A stretch of DNA of 56,816 nucleotides from an uncultured Muribaculaceae bacterium (GCA_948788915.1 CAQFOZ010000008.1:1-56816), one strand, 5' to 3'. Positions 8,126 to 17,704 are shown, counted from the stretch's first letter. The notes: a model not told the origin generated them from the sequence alone. A program made the numbers and translations.

Positions 8126-9303
8126 AATAATTTATCTACAAATTTCTTTACTTCCGCACTTGTCCCGTCGTTGGATGAATGTTGAAAACAGAGAGCCGCT
8201 TTTACCGGAAGTTTCATGCGCTTTGCATATTCCTCAAGTCTGGTAAGCACTATATCTTTCGCCCATGTATAGCTTCCAAAAATACCAAAATCCTTATTCT
8301 TTATCTCCCGTGTTTCCATTGCGTTCATGAATGTCTCCACCGGAGGGAAAAGGCGCATTGAGTATGTGGCAGAACCGACAGCCAGAATTTTGTAACGGAA
8401 TGCATCACTGATAATATTGCTCATAGGAGCTGTAGAAGCATTATATACCTTTATCGGCTTAATTCCCCTGCCTGAAAGTTCTGATGCTATTGTTTCAGCC
8501 ACTTCGGCAGTATTTCCATACATGGATCCGTAAACAATCACGGCCCCTTCTTCACTACGATAGGCTGAAAGATTGTCGACTATCTTCATCACATCCCCTA
8601 TCCTCTCTTTCCAGACCGGACCGTGAGTAGGACAAATATAACTGACAGGAATATCTTTAAGTTTTGAAAGGGCTCGCTGAACAGGGACGCCATATTTACC
8701 AACAATATTTGAATAATAACGGTACATCTCCTCAATGTATACATCTGTGTCCATCTCATAGTCCACAACACCTCCGTTAAGGGCTCCGAATGTGCCAAAC
8801 GCGTCGCCGGAAAAGAGAAGTTTATCCTCCGGCACATATGTAACCATTGTCTCAGGCCAGTGAACCATCGGAATGAGAGAGAACTGTAGAGTTTTTCCTC
8901 CCAGATCTATTTTATCTCCCTCCTTTATCACTTTAAATGCGCTGTCATCCGTGATATGATAAAAGCCCTTGATCATCTCAACTGTTTTCACATTGCCGAC
9001 AATTTTGATATCAGGATACATTCTCAGAATCTCGGCAATAGAACCGGAATGATCCGGTTCCATGTGGTTGACAACGAGATAATCTATATTTACATTAAGT
9101 TTAAGCGAGCGGATATTATTGATAAACTCCCGAACCTCATCTATATTGACAGTGTCGATCAGGGCAACAGATTTTTCGCCCTTGACAACATATGAATTGT
9201 AAGTAACGCCGTAAGGTAAAGGCCAAAGTCCCTCAAAAAGAGTTAATGTGCGGTCATTAACACCTACATAGTAAATATTATCCGTAATCTCCTTTACATT
9301 CAT
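8122..9303 (-). CDS. FprA-type flavodiiron protein (O2/NO reductase)
   Basis: The 393-residue protein combines an N-terminal metallo-beta-lactamase domain carrying a diiron site with a C-terminal flavodoxin domain. Metal ligands are complete: His80, Glu82, Asp84 and His85 (HMEPDH), His148, Asp167 and His227. The FMN loop is GSMYGNT near residue 258. Family members in anaerobes reduce O2 to water or NO to N2O in the cytoplasm, using electrons from rubredoxin or a similar donor; no rubredoxin is adjacent. A TAAATTTG box on the minus strand (9330-9337) is a likely promoter. It heads a two-gene unit with the DedA gene. Confidence 0.93.
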   Translation of the reverse strand: MNVKEITDNIYYVGVNDRTLTLFEGLWPLPYGVTYNSYVVKGEKSVALIDTVNIDEVREFINNIRSLKLNVNIDYLVVNHMEPDHSGSIAEILRMYPDIKIVGNVKTVEMIKGFYHITDDSAFKVIKEGDKIDLGGKTLQFSLIPMVHWPETMVTYVPEDKLLFSGDAFGTFGALNGGVVDYEMDTDVYIEEMYRYYSNIVGKYGVPVQRALSKLKDIPVSYICPTHGPVWKERIGDVMKIVDNLSAYRSEEGAVIVYGSMYGNTAEVAETIASELSGRGIKPIKVYNASTAPMSNIISDAFRYKILAVGSATYSMRLFPPVETFMNAMETREIKNKDFGIFGSYTWAKDIVLTRLEEYAKRMKLPVKAALCFQHSSNDGTSAEVKKFVDKLL

Positions 9304-9329
9304 AACTCTCTAAATTTTAAAAATCGATA

Positions 9330-9360
9330 CAAATTTAACGAAAAAAAATCAGTAATTTTG
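9330..9360. promoter_or_regulatory. Divergent promoter pair
   Basis: CAAATTTA at 9330-9337 reads TAAATTTG on the minus strand and would drive the flavodiiron gene. TAATTTTG at 9353-9360 on the plus strand would drive the DUF486 gene. Both match TAnnTTTG; neither has a clear -33 box. Confidence 0.55.
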
Positions 9361-9401
9361 CAGGACAAAGAAGAATTGAAAACCTCAGTTCCCCAACATA
9401 G

Positions 9402-9779
9402 ATGAAAACAGCGGTTATTACTATAGTTTTGCTTATCATTTCAAACGTATTCATGACATTTGCATGGTACGGACATCTCAGACTTGAATCATCAGGAGTA
9501 TCGAAAAGCTGGCCACTCATTGCCGTGATAGTCCTTTCATGGGGAATAGCCCTTCTTGAGTACTGCTTTATGATTCCTGCAAACAAAATCGGTTTCAAAG
9601 ACAATGGAGGACCGTTTTCAATATTTCAGCTTAAGATTATTCAGGAAGTAATTTCACTGACAGTGTTTACAATAATCGCAATGATAATGTTTCAGGGACA
9701 GAAACTCCAATGGAACCACATCGCCGCTTACGCGTGTCTTATGGGTGCTGTGGTTTTCGCATTTCTCCCCTCCAAATAA
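9402..9779 (+). CDS. DMT-superfamily small membrane protein (DUF486)
   Basis: This 125-residue protein has four predicted helices and matches the DUF486 type of small drug/metabolite-transporter-like proteins (FAWYGHL near the N-terminus, SWGIALLEYCFMIPANKIG in the middle, LQWNHIAAYACLMGAVVFAF at the end). The function of the family is not established. The next gene's ATG lies 11 bases downstream, so they are probably co-transcribed. Confidence 0.85.
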   Translation: MKTAVITIVLLIISNVFMTFAWYGHLRLESSGVSKSWPLIAVIVLSWGIALLEYCFMIPANKIGFKDNGGPFSIFQLKIIQEVISLTVFTIIAMIMFQGQKLQWNHIAAYACLMGAVVFAFLPSK

Positions 9780-9790
9780 ATAAGCATAGT

Positions 9791-10720
9791 ATGTCAATAG
9801 AATTACATGCTGCCCCGGTGCAGGGGCACACGGATGCCGCATGGCGTCATTTTCATAATAAAATATACGGTGGAAACCTCACCTATTATACCCCTTTCAT
9901 TCGCCTTGAACGAGGGGAGATAAGAAAGCATGACCTTAAGGATTTCACATCTCCTCTGAATGAAGGACTTAATGTCGTGCCTCAGGTTATATTCCGTAAT
10001 ATGGAAGAGCTTGAGCCTCTTATCGCCATTCTTGCTGAAAATAATGCCAAACGGATAGATCTTAATTCCGGTTGTCCGTTTCCATTGCAGACGGCAAAAG
10101 GTCGAGGCGCAGGGTTTATCGGTAATCGTAACGAGTTTGAGAAAATAGCTTCCGTACTTGAAAAATATCCGGGAATTGAATTCTCTCTCAAAATGCGTCT
10201 CGGCATGATGAGTGAAGACGAATGGACCGGTATAATTGATCTTGTCAATAACCTTAAACTGACACATGTAACCATGCACCCCCGTTTTGCAAAGGAGCAA
10301 TATGGTGGTGAAGTTCATCTGGATCAGTTTGAAAGATTTCTTGCCAAGAGTAAAAATCCGGTAATTTACAATGGAGATCTGCGTACTCCTGAAGATATTA
10401 CACGCATTGTAGAGAAGTTCCCCGGAATCAAGGGCATCATGACAGCTCGCGGATTACTTGGACGCCCGTCTCTGTTAATGGAATATAAATCCGGTAAAGA
10501 GATGAGAAAAGATAACCGCATTGAAATGATGATTAATTTTCATCGCCAGCTTCTGAAACATTATGAAGAGATTTTATGCGGAGACTCTCAGATTCTTTCA
10601 AAAATCAAACCTTTCTGGGAATATGCAGAAGATGAAATCGGACGAAAAGCGTGGAAGGCATTCAAGAAATCGGTTAAAATGGCAAAATATCACACTGCTT
10701 TAGCCTTGATAGAACAATAG
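9791..10720 (+). CDS. tRNA-dihydrouridine synthase family protein
   Basis: Dus enzymes reduce uridine in tRNA with FMN and NADPH. The 309-residue product has the family layout: APVQGHTD at residues 8-15, LNSGCPFP at 91-98 with catalytic Cys95, and a C-terminal helical domain. The usual K-x-G-x-G loop reads KGRGAGFIG. The open frame runs upstream to 9710 inside the DUF486 gene; ATG 9791 is chosen because it starts directly before the conserved barrel. Which tRNA position it modifies cannot be told. Confidence 0.88.
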   Translation: MSIELHAAPVQGHTDAAWRHFHNKIYGGNLTYYTPFIRLERGEIRKHDLKDFTSPLNEGLNVVPQVIFRNMEELEPLIAILAENNAKRIDLNSGCPFPLQTAKGRGAGFIGNRNEFEKIASVLEKYPGIEFSLKMRLGMMSEDEWTGIIDLVNNLKLTHVTMHPRFAKEQYGGEVHLDQFERFLAKSKNPVIYNGDLRTPEDITRIVEKFPGIKGIMTARGLLGRPSLLMEYKSGKEMRKDNRIEMMINFHRQLLKHYEEILCGDSQILSKIKPFWEYAEDEIGRKAWKAFKKSVKMAKYHTALALIEQ

Positions 10721-10780
10721 ATAAACTCATTTTGCCCAATTCACTCCGGAAACAGATATATCCGGAACAATTGATATTAG

Positions 10781-10838
10781 ATTAGCACTCCATCCCATAA
10801 AAATGAATTTTAGCGTGGGATGGAGTGCTAATATTTTT
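10781..10838. terminator. Bidirectional terminator between dus and rpe
   Basis: ATTAGCACTCCATCCCA (10781-10797) and TGGGATGGAGTGCTAAT (10816-10832) form a perfect 17-pair stem. On the + strand a T run follows (10833-10839) and overlaps the rpe stop codon. The two genes converge here. Confidence 0.9.
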
Positions 10839-11482
10839 TAATGTTTTCTGAGAGAGGATATAACAGAAATCGGGTCTTTTGCATTAAAAACATAACTTCC
10901 GGCAACAAGTATGTCTGCTCCGGCTTTTGCAAGTAACGGTGCCGTTTCCGCATTTACTCCTCCATCGATTTCAATTAGAGCAGATGAGCCGCTTTTATTT
11001 ATGAGTTTTTTCAACTCTTCAGTTTTGGTCAATGTGTGTGGTATAAATTTCTGTCCCCCGAAACCCGGTTCCACAGACATAAGAAGTACCATATCCAACT
11101 CTCCGATAATATCTTTAAGCGTATCTACCGGTGTTGAAGGGCAAAGCGTTACCGCAGCTTTCATACCTGCATTATGTATATCCTGGACAAGACTATACAT
11201 ATGCACACAAGCCTCCTGATGAAAGTTCATTATCCCCGCACCAATATCCCGTACCTGACCAACCCATCGTTCGGGATGCACAATCATAAGATGCACATCA
11301 AGTGGTTTGGTACAAATTTTAGATACAGACTCCATTACAGGAAATCCGAATGAGATATTTGGTACAAAAACACCATCCATAACATCGAGATGCAACATAT
11401 CCGCATCCGATTTATTTATCATGTCTATATCTTTGGCGAGATTGGAAAAATCAGCCGCCAACAAAGAGGGTGACACCTGCAT
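10838..11482 (-). CDS. rpe: Ribulose-phosphate 3-epimerase
   Basis: It interconverts ribulose 5-phosphate and xylulose 5-phosphate in the pentose phosphate pathway. The 214-residue TIM-barrel protein shows SPSLLAADFSNL at the start, MLHLDVMDGVFVPNISFG around 30-47, the HLMIVHPE segment, MSVEPGFGGQKFI around 135-147 and DGGVN around 173-177, which carry the metal and acid/base residues. It is the last gene of the speA-truA-ligA-rpe run, 15 bases after ligA. Confidence 0.97.
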   Translation of the reverse strand: MQVSPSLLAADFSNLAKDIDMINKSDADMLHLDVMDGVFVPNISFGFPVMESVSKICTKPLDVHLMIVHPERWVGQVRDIGAGIMNFHQEACVHMYSLVQDIHNAGMKAAVTLCPSTPVDTLKDIIGELDMVLLMSVEPGFGGQKFIPHTLTKTEELKKLINKSGSSALIEIDGGVNAETAPLLAKAGADILVAGSYVFNAKDPISVISSLRKH

Positions 11483-11497
11483 ACTTTATATATTTTT

Positions 11498-13504
11498 CTA
11501 ATTATTATCTAACATTGAAAGAAACTCATCTTCCGACACTATCGGTATTCCCAAAGACCGGCATTTATCAAGTTTCGCAGGCCCCATATTCTCACCGGCA
11601 AGGACAAAAGTGGTTTTCTTGGAAATACTTCCAACATTTTTTCCACCTTCCCTGACAATAATGTCCTTATATTCATCGCGACTGTGGTGAGCAAATGTTC
11701 CTGATATAACTATAGACTTCCCTTCAAGTGAATTACCGGTCGGTTGCATATAGTCTTCATCAATGCTCATACGCACTCCGGCATCGGTAAGATCCTGAAT
11801 ATTCCGTATGTTTACAGGTTCTCTCAGGAAATCGTATATGTTCCGTGCAATAATCGGGCCTATATCCGGTATTGCAGACAACTGTTCCACATCCATACCC
11901 ATCATATTCTCCATACTGCCAACGGCCCTGGCAAGGCGCTTCGCTGTTGTCTCTCCCACATTAGGGATGGACAAGGCATATACAACCCTTTCAAACGGCA
12001 CATTCTTTGATGCCTCTATACCCTTGATAATCCTGTCCGCACTCTTCTCACCGATGCGATCCAGCTTTGCGAGCTTATCAGCAGTCAACGAATAAATCTG
12101 CCCTATATTTTCAACAAGACCGCAGTCATACAGCAATTCCGCGGTTTCCTCTCCTATTCCGTCTATATCCATCATCCGGCGTGCACAAAAGTGCTCGATA
12201 CGCCCCGTAATCTGTGGCCGGCAACCGTATTTATTTGGACAACACCATGCCGCCTCTCCAAAAATCCTGACAAGCGGAGTTCCACACTCCGAACAATTCT
12301 TCACAAACTCTATCCTTTCAGCACCGGGCATACGTTTTGACAGCTCTACCCCGGTTATCTGCGGAATAATCTCACCAGCCTTCTCCACGTATAGCGAATC
12401 CCCCTGATGAATGTCAAGTTCTCTAAGGATATCATCATTGTGTAAAGAAGCACGCTTCACAACCGTACCGGACAACAACACAGGCTCAAGATTGGCAACC
12501 GGGGTAACTATACCCATCCTGCCGGTCTCGAAAGAAACAAACTGCAAAGGTGTACACGCCCTTTCCGGGTTAAACTTGAATGCCACAGCCCAACGTGGCG
12601 ATTTAGCTGTATAACCAAGATTGAGCTGTTGGCGAAGAGAGTTGACTTTAAACACAAGCCCATCAGTCGCAACCGGCAATTCCTTCCTGTGTTCATCCCA
12701 ATAAGCGATATAATCATCCACCTCTTTTAAAGTACGCATCAGCGACATAGCTTTCGACACCTTAAATCCCCAGCGCTCGGCCGCGAGCATATTTTCATAA
12801 TGATTGTCGAACGGAAGATTGTCAGAAAGCAGATAATAGAACCTTGCGTCAAGATGACGACGGGCAACCTCTTTAGGATTCTGCATTTTCAACGTGCCCG
12901 ACGCGGCATTGCGGGGATTGGCAAAAAGAGGTTCTTCATTATATGCCCGTTCGGCATTGAGTTTCTCAAACACATCCCAGGGCATCAGAATTTCCCCACG
13001 TATCTCAAACTCCTCCGGCCAGTCTCCCGGCAAAAGCTGAAGAGGAATACTGCGGATGGTACGTACATTTGCGGTGACATCATCACCCTGTGTGCCGTCT
13101 CCTCGCGTGACGGCACGCACCAGTCTGCCGTTCCTATAGGTTATCGAAATTGAGGTGCCATCAAATTTCATCTCTCCGGCTATTGAAAAATCTTCTCCTT
13201 CAAGAGCCTTGGAGACTCGCCCGAACCATTCGTCTACTTCTCCTATTGAATATGTATTGGACAATGACATCATTGGGCGTGCATGAACCACATGCTCAAA
13301 TCCTTTGCTAAGATCGGATCCAACCCGCTGTGTAGGAGAATCAGGATCAAAAAACTCCGGATTTTCCTTCTCGAGCCGTTCAAGTTCTTTTAGCATAAGG
13401 TCGAATTCCTTGTCTGAAATTTCCGGGGAATTCAACACATAATAGTTATGATTATGACGGTTAAGATCCGTTCTTAGTTCCTCAATCCTTCTCTTTACGT
13501 CCAT
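11498..13504 (-). CDS. ligA: NAD-dependent DNA ligase
   Basis: The essential replicative ligase; 668 residues is normal. Domains in order are Ia (about 1-65), the adenylation domain with KFDG (Lys113 is the AMP-accepting lysine), an OB fold, a four-Cys zinc finger (CSECG, then CCPNKYGC, roughly 395-425), helix-hairpin-helix repeats with DGIGEETAE and IGEKSA, and a C-terminal BRCT domain (about 590-668). It starts two bases after truA, implying coupled expression. Confidence 0.98.
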   Translation of the reverse strand: MDVKRRIEELRTDLNRHNHNYYVLNSPEISDKEFDLMLKELERLEKENPEFFDPDSPTQRVGSDLSKGFEHVVHARPMMSLSNTYSIGEVDEWFGRVSKALEGEDFSIAGEMKFDGTSISITYRNGRLVRAVTRGDGTQGDDVTANVRTIRSIPLQLLPGDWPEEFEIRGEILMPWDVFEKLNAERAYNEEPLFANPRNAASGTLKMQNPKEVARRHLDARFYYLLSDNLPFDNHYENMLAAERWGFKVSKAMSLMRTLKEVDDYIAYWDEHRKELPVATDGLVFKVNSLRQQLNLGYTAKSPRWAVAFKFNPERACTPLQFVSFETGRMGIVTPVANLEPVLLSGTVVKRASLHNDDILRELDIHQGDSLYVEKAGEIIPQITGVELSKRMPGAERIEFVKNCSECGTPLVRIFGEAAWCCPNKYGCRPQITGRIEHFCARRMMDIDGIGEETAELLYDCGLVENIGQIYSLTADKLAKLDRIGEKSADRIIKGIEASKNVPFERVVYALSIPNVGETTAKRLARAVGSMENMMGMDVEQLSAIPDIGPIIARNIYDFLREPVNIRNIQDLTDAGVRMSIDEDYMQPTGNSLEGKSIVISGTFAHHSRDEYKDIIVREGGKNVGSISKKTTFVLAGENMGPAKLDKCRSLGIPIVSEDEFLSMLDNN

Positions 13505-13506
13505 GT

Positions 13507-14265
13507 TTAATTGTCTAAATAATCGTATTTAATATCCCAAAGGAATAATGCCTGAGGAGGCATAGATGTTCCCGCCGAGCATCTGTCTGCCGCGGAAATG
13601 ATATCTCTGAACCCATCTACTGTCAATTTCCCTCGTCCGGCATCAACAAGCGTTCCTACCACAGCCCTTACCATATTACGAAGAAATCTGTCCGCCCGTA
13701 TAATAAAATATATGCCCTTCACTCCATAAGGATTTATCCACTCTCGCCATTCGGCCTCGCGGACATCACATATATTTGTTCTTGCATCCGAATGTAATTT
13801 TGCGAAAGAGGTAAAGTCAGTTATATCTGTCAGTATACGTGCACAATCATTCATGACATTGACATCAAGTACAGACGGAGAATGCCATGAAAAAGAATTA
13901 AGAAACGGATTCTTATCAAAAGCTACAAAATAGCGGTATTCTCTTTCTGTTGCGTCAAAACGGGCATGTGCCTTATCATGTACAGGAATGATCCTTTCCA
14001 AAGCTATGTCATGACCTACAAGCCTGTTAAGCGACAAAAGAAAACGATGCTCATCAGATATTTCGCCATCAACATCGAAATGCGCATACATAATACGGGC
14101 ATTCACTCCTGTGTCGGTGCGTCCGGCGCCAACTATCGGGACTGAAGTCCTCAGAACTGTCGACAATGCCTTTTCTATTGTGCTCTGCACGCTGACCGCA
14201 TTTGGCTGTGACTGCCAGCCATGAAATAGAGCTCCGTTATAGGAGAGTTTCAGAAAATAGCGCAT
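13507..14265 (-). CDS. truA: tRNA pseudouridine synthase A
   Basis: It makes pseudouridine at positions 38-40 of the tRNA anticodon arm. The 252-residue product has the catalytic Asp51 in GAGRTDTGVNA and family segments YNGALFHGWQ at the start and FLRNMVRAVVG in the C-terminal half. Its ATG shares one base with the speA stop codon, and ligA follows two bases later, so it sits in a tight operon. Confidence 0.97.
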   Translation of the reverse strand: MRYFLKLSYNGALFHGWQSQPNAVSVQSTIEKALSTVLRTSVPIVGAGRTDTGVNARIMYAHFDVDGEISDEHRFLLSLNRLVGHDIALERIIPVHDKAHARFDATEREYRYFVAFDKNPFLNSFSWHSPSVLDVNVMNDCARILTDITDFTSFAKLHSDARTNICDVREAEWREWINPYGVKGIYFIIRADRFLRNMVRAVVGTLVDAGRGKLTVDGFRDIISAADRCSAGTSMPPQALFLWDIKYDYLDN

Positions 14266-16163
14266 CAGTCCCTTTCAAGATAAGTATACCCGTATAATCC
14301 GGATCTGTAATTATTCAAGAACTGCCGCCCTTCTTCAGGCGTTATGATACCTTTTTTCATTGAAGAAGTCACCCATGTCTCCAGATTTCTCACCAACTTT
14401 TTAGGATTGTATTCCACATAATCAAGCACATCTGCTACTGCTTCACCATCAATAATCTGATCAATCTCATATCCGTCCTTAGTCAAAGAGATATGCACGG
14501 CATTGGTGTCACCGAAAAGATTATGTAGGTCGCCAAGAATCTCCTGGTATGCCCCTACAAGGAACACCCCTAAATAATAAGGCTCATTACCTTTAAGTTC
14601 ATGCACCGGCAAAGAATAAGATGAACCCTGCGGAGAGACAAAATGATTTATTTTCCCATCTGAGTCGCAGGTAACATCCTGTATTGTACATTCCTTGGCC
14701 GGCTTTTCATCCAGACGGCTTATAGGCATTATTGGAAACATCTGGTCTATGGCCCAAGAGTCAGGCAAAGACTGGAACAACGAAAAATTACAAAAATATT
14801 TTTCGGGAAGCATTTTGGCTACCTTTCGCAACTCTTCCGGCGGATGTTTCATAGACTTGGTCAAATCGCGGACATCACGGGCCACCGACCAGAAAAGTTT
14901 CTCAATCTGGGCCCGCGTTTTAAGATCCAGCAATCCGAGACTAAAAAGTTCAAGTGCTTCCTCTCTGATCTGCAATGCGTCATGCCAATCCTCAAACACT
15001 CTCTGAGGATTGATCTTATCCCATATATTATATAATTCCCGGGCAAGTTCATGCGCATTTTCATCAAGAACCTCATTATCATTCCATATCGGAAGCCGAG
15101 CTGTTTCAAGCACCTGAATTATCAATACAGAATGATGCGCCGAAAGCGATCTCCCACTCTCCGTAATGATGTTCGGTTGCTTAAGTCCATTTTTAACACA
15201 CACATCCACCAATGCGGATACTGAATCGTTTACATACTCCTGAATTGAATAATTCATGGAGTTTTCTCCAGAAGATGAACGGGTACCGTCATAATCCACT
15301 CCAAGTCCACCACCGATATCCACAAATTCTATATTGAATCCAAGTTTTGAAAGCTGAACATAGAATTGCATTGCCTCACGCAGTGCGTTCTTTATTCTGC
15401 GGATCTTGGTTATCTGACTACCTATATGGAAGTGTATCAGCTTCAAGCTTTCCAGCATCTTGTTTTTTTCAAGAAATGTAAGAGCTTCAAGGAGTTCAGA
15501 TGAATTTAGCCCGAACTTGCTGACGTCACCACCGGATTCTTCCCATTTGCCGGAACCTGAAGATGTCAATTTGATTCTTATACCAATATTCGGTATTATA
15601 CCAAGTCTTTTAGATACGTTTGATATCAGCTTCAGCTCATTTAGTTTCTCTACCACAAGATATATCCTGCGCCCCATTTTCTGGGCAAGCAACGCAAGTT
15701 CAACATAATTCTCGTCCTTGTATCCGTTACATACGATAAGTGAATTCTCATGTGTGTTTACAGCCAGCACAGCATGCAACTCAGGCTTGGAACCGGCCTC
15801 AAGACCAATGTTATATTTATTCCCGTGGCTTACTATCTCATCCACCACAGGCCGCATCTGATTAACTTTAATCGGATAGACAATAAAGTTTTTCCCTTCA
15901 TAATTATATTCCTCCGCCGCACGGTGAAAACAATCTGAAATCTTTCGTATACGATCATCAAGAATATCAGGGAAACGCAAAAGCAAAGGGGCATCCACAT
16001 CCCTGAGTTGAAGGGTATCCATAACCTCCTTCAGATCAACTGACGGTCCATTTTCCTTAGGAGTAACCTGTACATGTCCTTTATCATTGATTGAAAAATA
16101 TTTCAATCCCCATCCGGGAACATTATATATTTCTGCTGAATCTTCAATTCGCCACTTTCTCAT
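14265..16163 (-). CDS. speA: Biosynthetic arginine decarboxylase
   Basis: This PLP enzyme converts arginine to agmatine, the first step of the agmatine route to putrescine. At 632 residues it matches the SpeA type of fold-III decarboxylases. The PLP lysine lies in YPIKVNQ (about residue 98), the glycine-rich phosphate loop is DIGGGLGVDYDG (about 282-293), and a helical insertion specific to SpeA occupies the middle. It is 52 bases downstream of ssb. Arginine use here contrasts with the apparently degraded ArgC-like gene next door. Confidence 0.96.
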   Translation of the reverse strand: MRKWRIEDSAEIYNVPGWGLKYFSINDKGHVQVTPKENGPSVDLKEVMDTLQLRDVDAPLLLRFPDILDDRIRKISDCFHRAAEEYNYEGKNFIVYPIKVNQMRPVVDEIVSHGNKYNIGLEAGSKPELHAVLAVNTHENSLIVCNGYKDENYVELALLAQKMGRRIYLVVEKLNELKLISNVSKRLGIIPNIGIRIKLTSSGSGKWEESGGDVSKFGLNSSELLEALTFLEKNKMLESLKLIHFHIGSQITKIRRIKNALREAMQFYVQLSKLGFNIEFVDIGGGLGVDYDGTRSSSGENSMNYSIQEYVNDSVSALVDVCVKNGLKQPNIITESGRSLSAHHSVLIIQVLETARLPIWNDNEVLDENAHELARELYNIWDKINPQRVFEDWHDALQIREEALELFSLGLLDLKTRAQIEKLFWSVARDVRDLTKSMKHPPEELRKVAKMLPEKYFCNFSLFQSLPDSWAIDQMFPIMPISRLDEKPAKECTIQDVTCDSDGKINHFVSPQGSSYSLPVHELKGNEPYYLGVFLVGAYQEILGDLHNLFGDTNAVHISLTKDGYEIDQIIDGEAVADVLDYVEYNPKKLVRNLETWVTSSMKKGIITPEEGRQFLNNYRSGLYGYTYLERD

Positions 16164-16215
16164 ATCTATATCTGTTGTATCTTGCTTGTTTCTTGTCTAT
16201 CTTTAAATATAACAC

Positions 16216-16545
16216 TTACACATTATTTTTTCTGCCCAGCAATTCTATGCGCTCAACAATAATTTCCGTTTTACGACGAGAGATCTGCATCTTGTCCTGA
16301 TATTCCCGGGTCCTCAACTTACCCTCAACATAAAGGCGCGTTCCCTTTCTGATATATTTCTCAGCAAACTGAGCATTGTAACCACCCATAACAAGGGAAT
16401 GCCATTCCGTTATCTCTGTTTCCGAATTTGCATAGCGCTCATTTGTTGCAAGCGAAATAAACGCTACCGGCTTATCTTTTTCAGGATACCGTATATCCGG
16501 ATCCGAGCCGACATATCCTATAAGTATCACTTTATTTACCGACAT
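16216..16545 (-). CDS. ssb: Short single-stranded DNA-binding protein without the acidic tail
   Basis: An OB-fold SSB-type protein of 109 residues: NKVILIGYVGSDPDIRY, then EWHSLVMGGYNAQFAEKYI, then GTRLYVEGKLRTREYQD. It stops at the end of the OB fold (ELLGRKNNV), so the disordered linker and acidic DDIPF-like tip that recruit replication partners are absent. It is probably a secondary SSB (recombination or transformation type) or relies on another protein for partner contacts. It heads the speA-truA-ligA-rpe run; a palindromic element lies just upstream. Confidence 0.9.
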   Translation of the reverse strand: MSVNKVILIGYVGSDPDIRYPEKDKPVAFISLATNERYANSETEITEWHSLVMGGYNAQFAEKYIRKGTRLYVEGKLRTREYQDKMQISRRKTEIIVERIELLGRKNNV

Positions 16546-16590
16546 CTTAAAGTTTGTTTTGCGTGAACCTTTATGTCTCTTTTGTTTCTA

Positions 16591-16775
16591 AGAAACCGTT
16601 TAAATTTATTTTCGAGGAATTTTGAGAGTTATTTTTGAGATGATTCCGCGAGTTGAGACGGGAGAAACCTATCGGTTTTGACCAACGAAACTTGGCGGAA
16701 GCAGCCAAAAAGGACCTCAAAATTACCGAAAGAACTTTTATATAAAATTTTTCGTAATATATTTAAACAGTTTCT
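16591..16775 (+). repeat. Palindromic intergenic element, copy 2
   Basis: AGAAACCGTTTAAATTTATT (16591-16610) and AATATATTTAAACAGTTTCT (16756-16775) are terminal inverted repeats with two mismatches. Inside, GAGTTATTTTTGAGATGATT pairs with the region ending in CCAAAAAGGACCTC. The apex is AAACC-TATC-GGTTT, preceded by GACGGGAG and followed by TGACCAACGAAA, in the same places as GAAGGAG and CGACTGATAAAA in the 39.0 kb copy. The 3' arm is about 25 bases longer than the 5' arm. The last bases overlap the stop codon of the ArgC-like gene. Confidence 0.75.
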
Positions 16776-17688
16776 AAAACCTTGAAGCTTTTATCTCAAG
16801 CCCTGTGGTTTCATGCAGAGCAAAAAGCAAATTCATGTTATGAACCGCTTCGGAAGCACCACCTCTCATCCTTGGATCAAGCCTTACAAGTATCTTTAAT
16901 TTATCGTCAGCCGGCTTTTGAACATAATAAACAAGGTTTGGCGTCCCTTCAGTTTCTTTGTCACTGAACGCTACTGTCACAACATGACTAAAATTATGAT
17001 CATCATACATGTCATATATTTTCATGATCTGATCAAGCGACACGTTACAATCCATCGAGATCTCCATTTCCAGGAATCGTTCATTATCCGTACACACATT
17101 CTCTATTTTCACCGGCATATCGAAACTCAACTGATGCTCATGTAATTCTTCGGCTATGTCTTTCTCCGCATCCGACAAATCATTTTCACAGACATCCCGA
17201 GGAGCAGTAACCTTAATTTGAAGCGAATTATTCATAAGCATATTCAAAGCCAAAGGATAAAGTGGAACCAAAGCCGCCACAGCTATGGACGACGGTACAC
17301 GCGAGCATACAGCACCTCTGACCAACAGCTTACGATTTATCTCAGAAAGTCCGAACACCACTCCTTCCTTGCCCATATCAAGATTTGGAATATCATCAAC
17401 CTGAATAAACCGCATGTCAGGACAAGTAAGCCGCAACGCGGAGAACTCGGCGGCGGCCATAGAGTTACCACAAACAAAGATTACATCACACCCTGGATTT
17501 ATTGGGAGAGGTCCTGAAAAACGAAAATCAGTCTTCCCTATCAGTCCGTGATGATATGCGTTAACAGGTATACCCTCTTTTCCCGGGGCAGAAAGTATCG
17601 TCATTTCAACCTCAGGATGATTAACTAAAATACGTATTATTTCACCGGCTACCTTTGTATCGGCACCTGTAATTCCAACATTAATCAT
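16774..17688 (-). CDS. argC: ArgC-like protein (N-acetyl-gamma-glutamyl-phosphate reductase family), catalytic Cys absent
   Basis: ArgC reduces an acylglutamyl phosphate in arginine synthesis. This 304-residue homologue keeps recognisable landmarks: VFGLSEINR (110-118), HEHQ (183-186, where HRHxPE is expected) and RGGASEAVHNMNLLFAL near the end. Two key motifs are lost. The Rossmann loop GGxGYTG reads GITGADTK, and the segment that should be NPGCYPT reads CSRVPSS, placing Val131 where the catalytic Cys belongs; Cys128 is three residues away. It may be an inactive paralogue or have changed function. It follows argR by 16 bases; argG is missing from this locus. The stop lies in the inverted repeat of the adjoining element. 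Confidence 0.75.
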   Translation of the reverse strand: MINVGITGADTKVAGEIIRILVNHPEVEMTILSAPGKEGIPVNAYHHGLIGKTDFRFSGPLPINPGCDVIFVCGNSMAAAEFSALRLTCPDMRFIQVDDIPNLDMGKEGVVFGLSEINRKLLVRGAVCSRVPSSIAVAALVPLYPLALNMLMNNSLQIKVTAPRDVCENDLSDAEKDIAEELHEHQLSFDMPVKIENVCTDNERFLEMEISMDCNVSLDQIMKIYDMYDDHNFSHVVTVAFSDKETEGTPNLVYYVQKPADDKLKILVRLDPRMRGGASEAVHNMNLLFALHETTGLEIKASRF

Positions 17689-17704
17689 TTCTATCTGTCA
17701 GCGT

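Noticed and set aside
12661..12681. Extra copy of the element core (CAGTCGCA) in ligA
   Set aside because: It is a nine-base chance match within a conserved coding region, without arms or apical hairpin.
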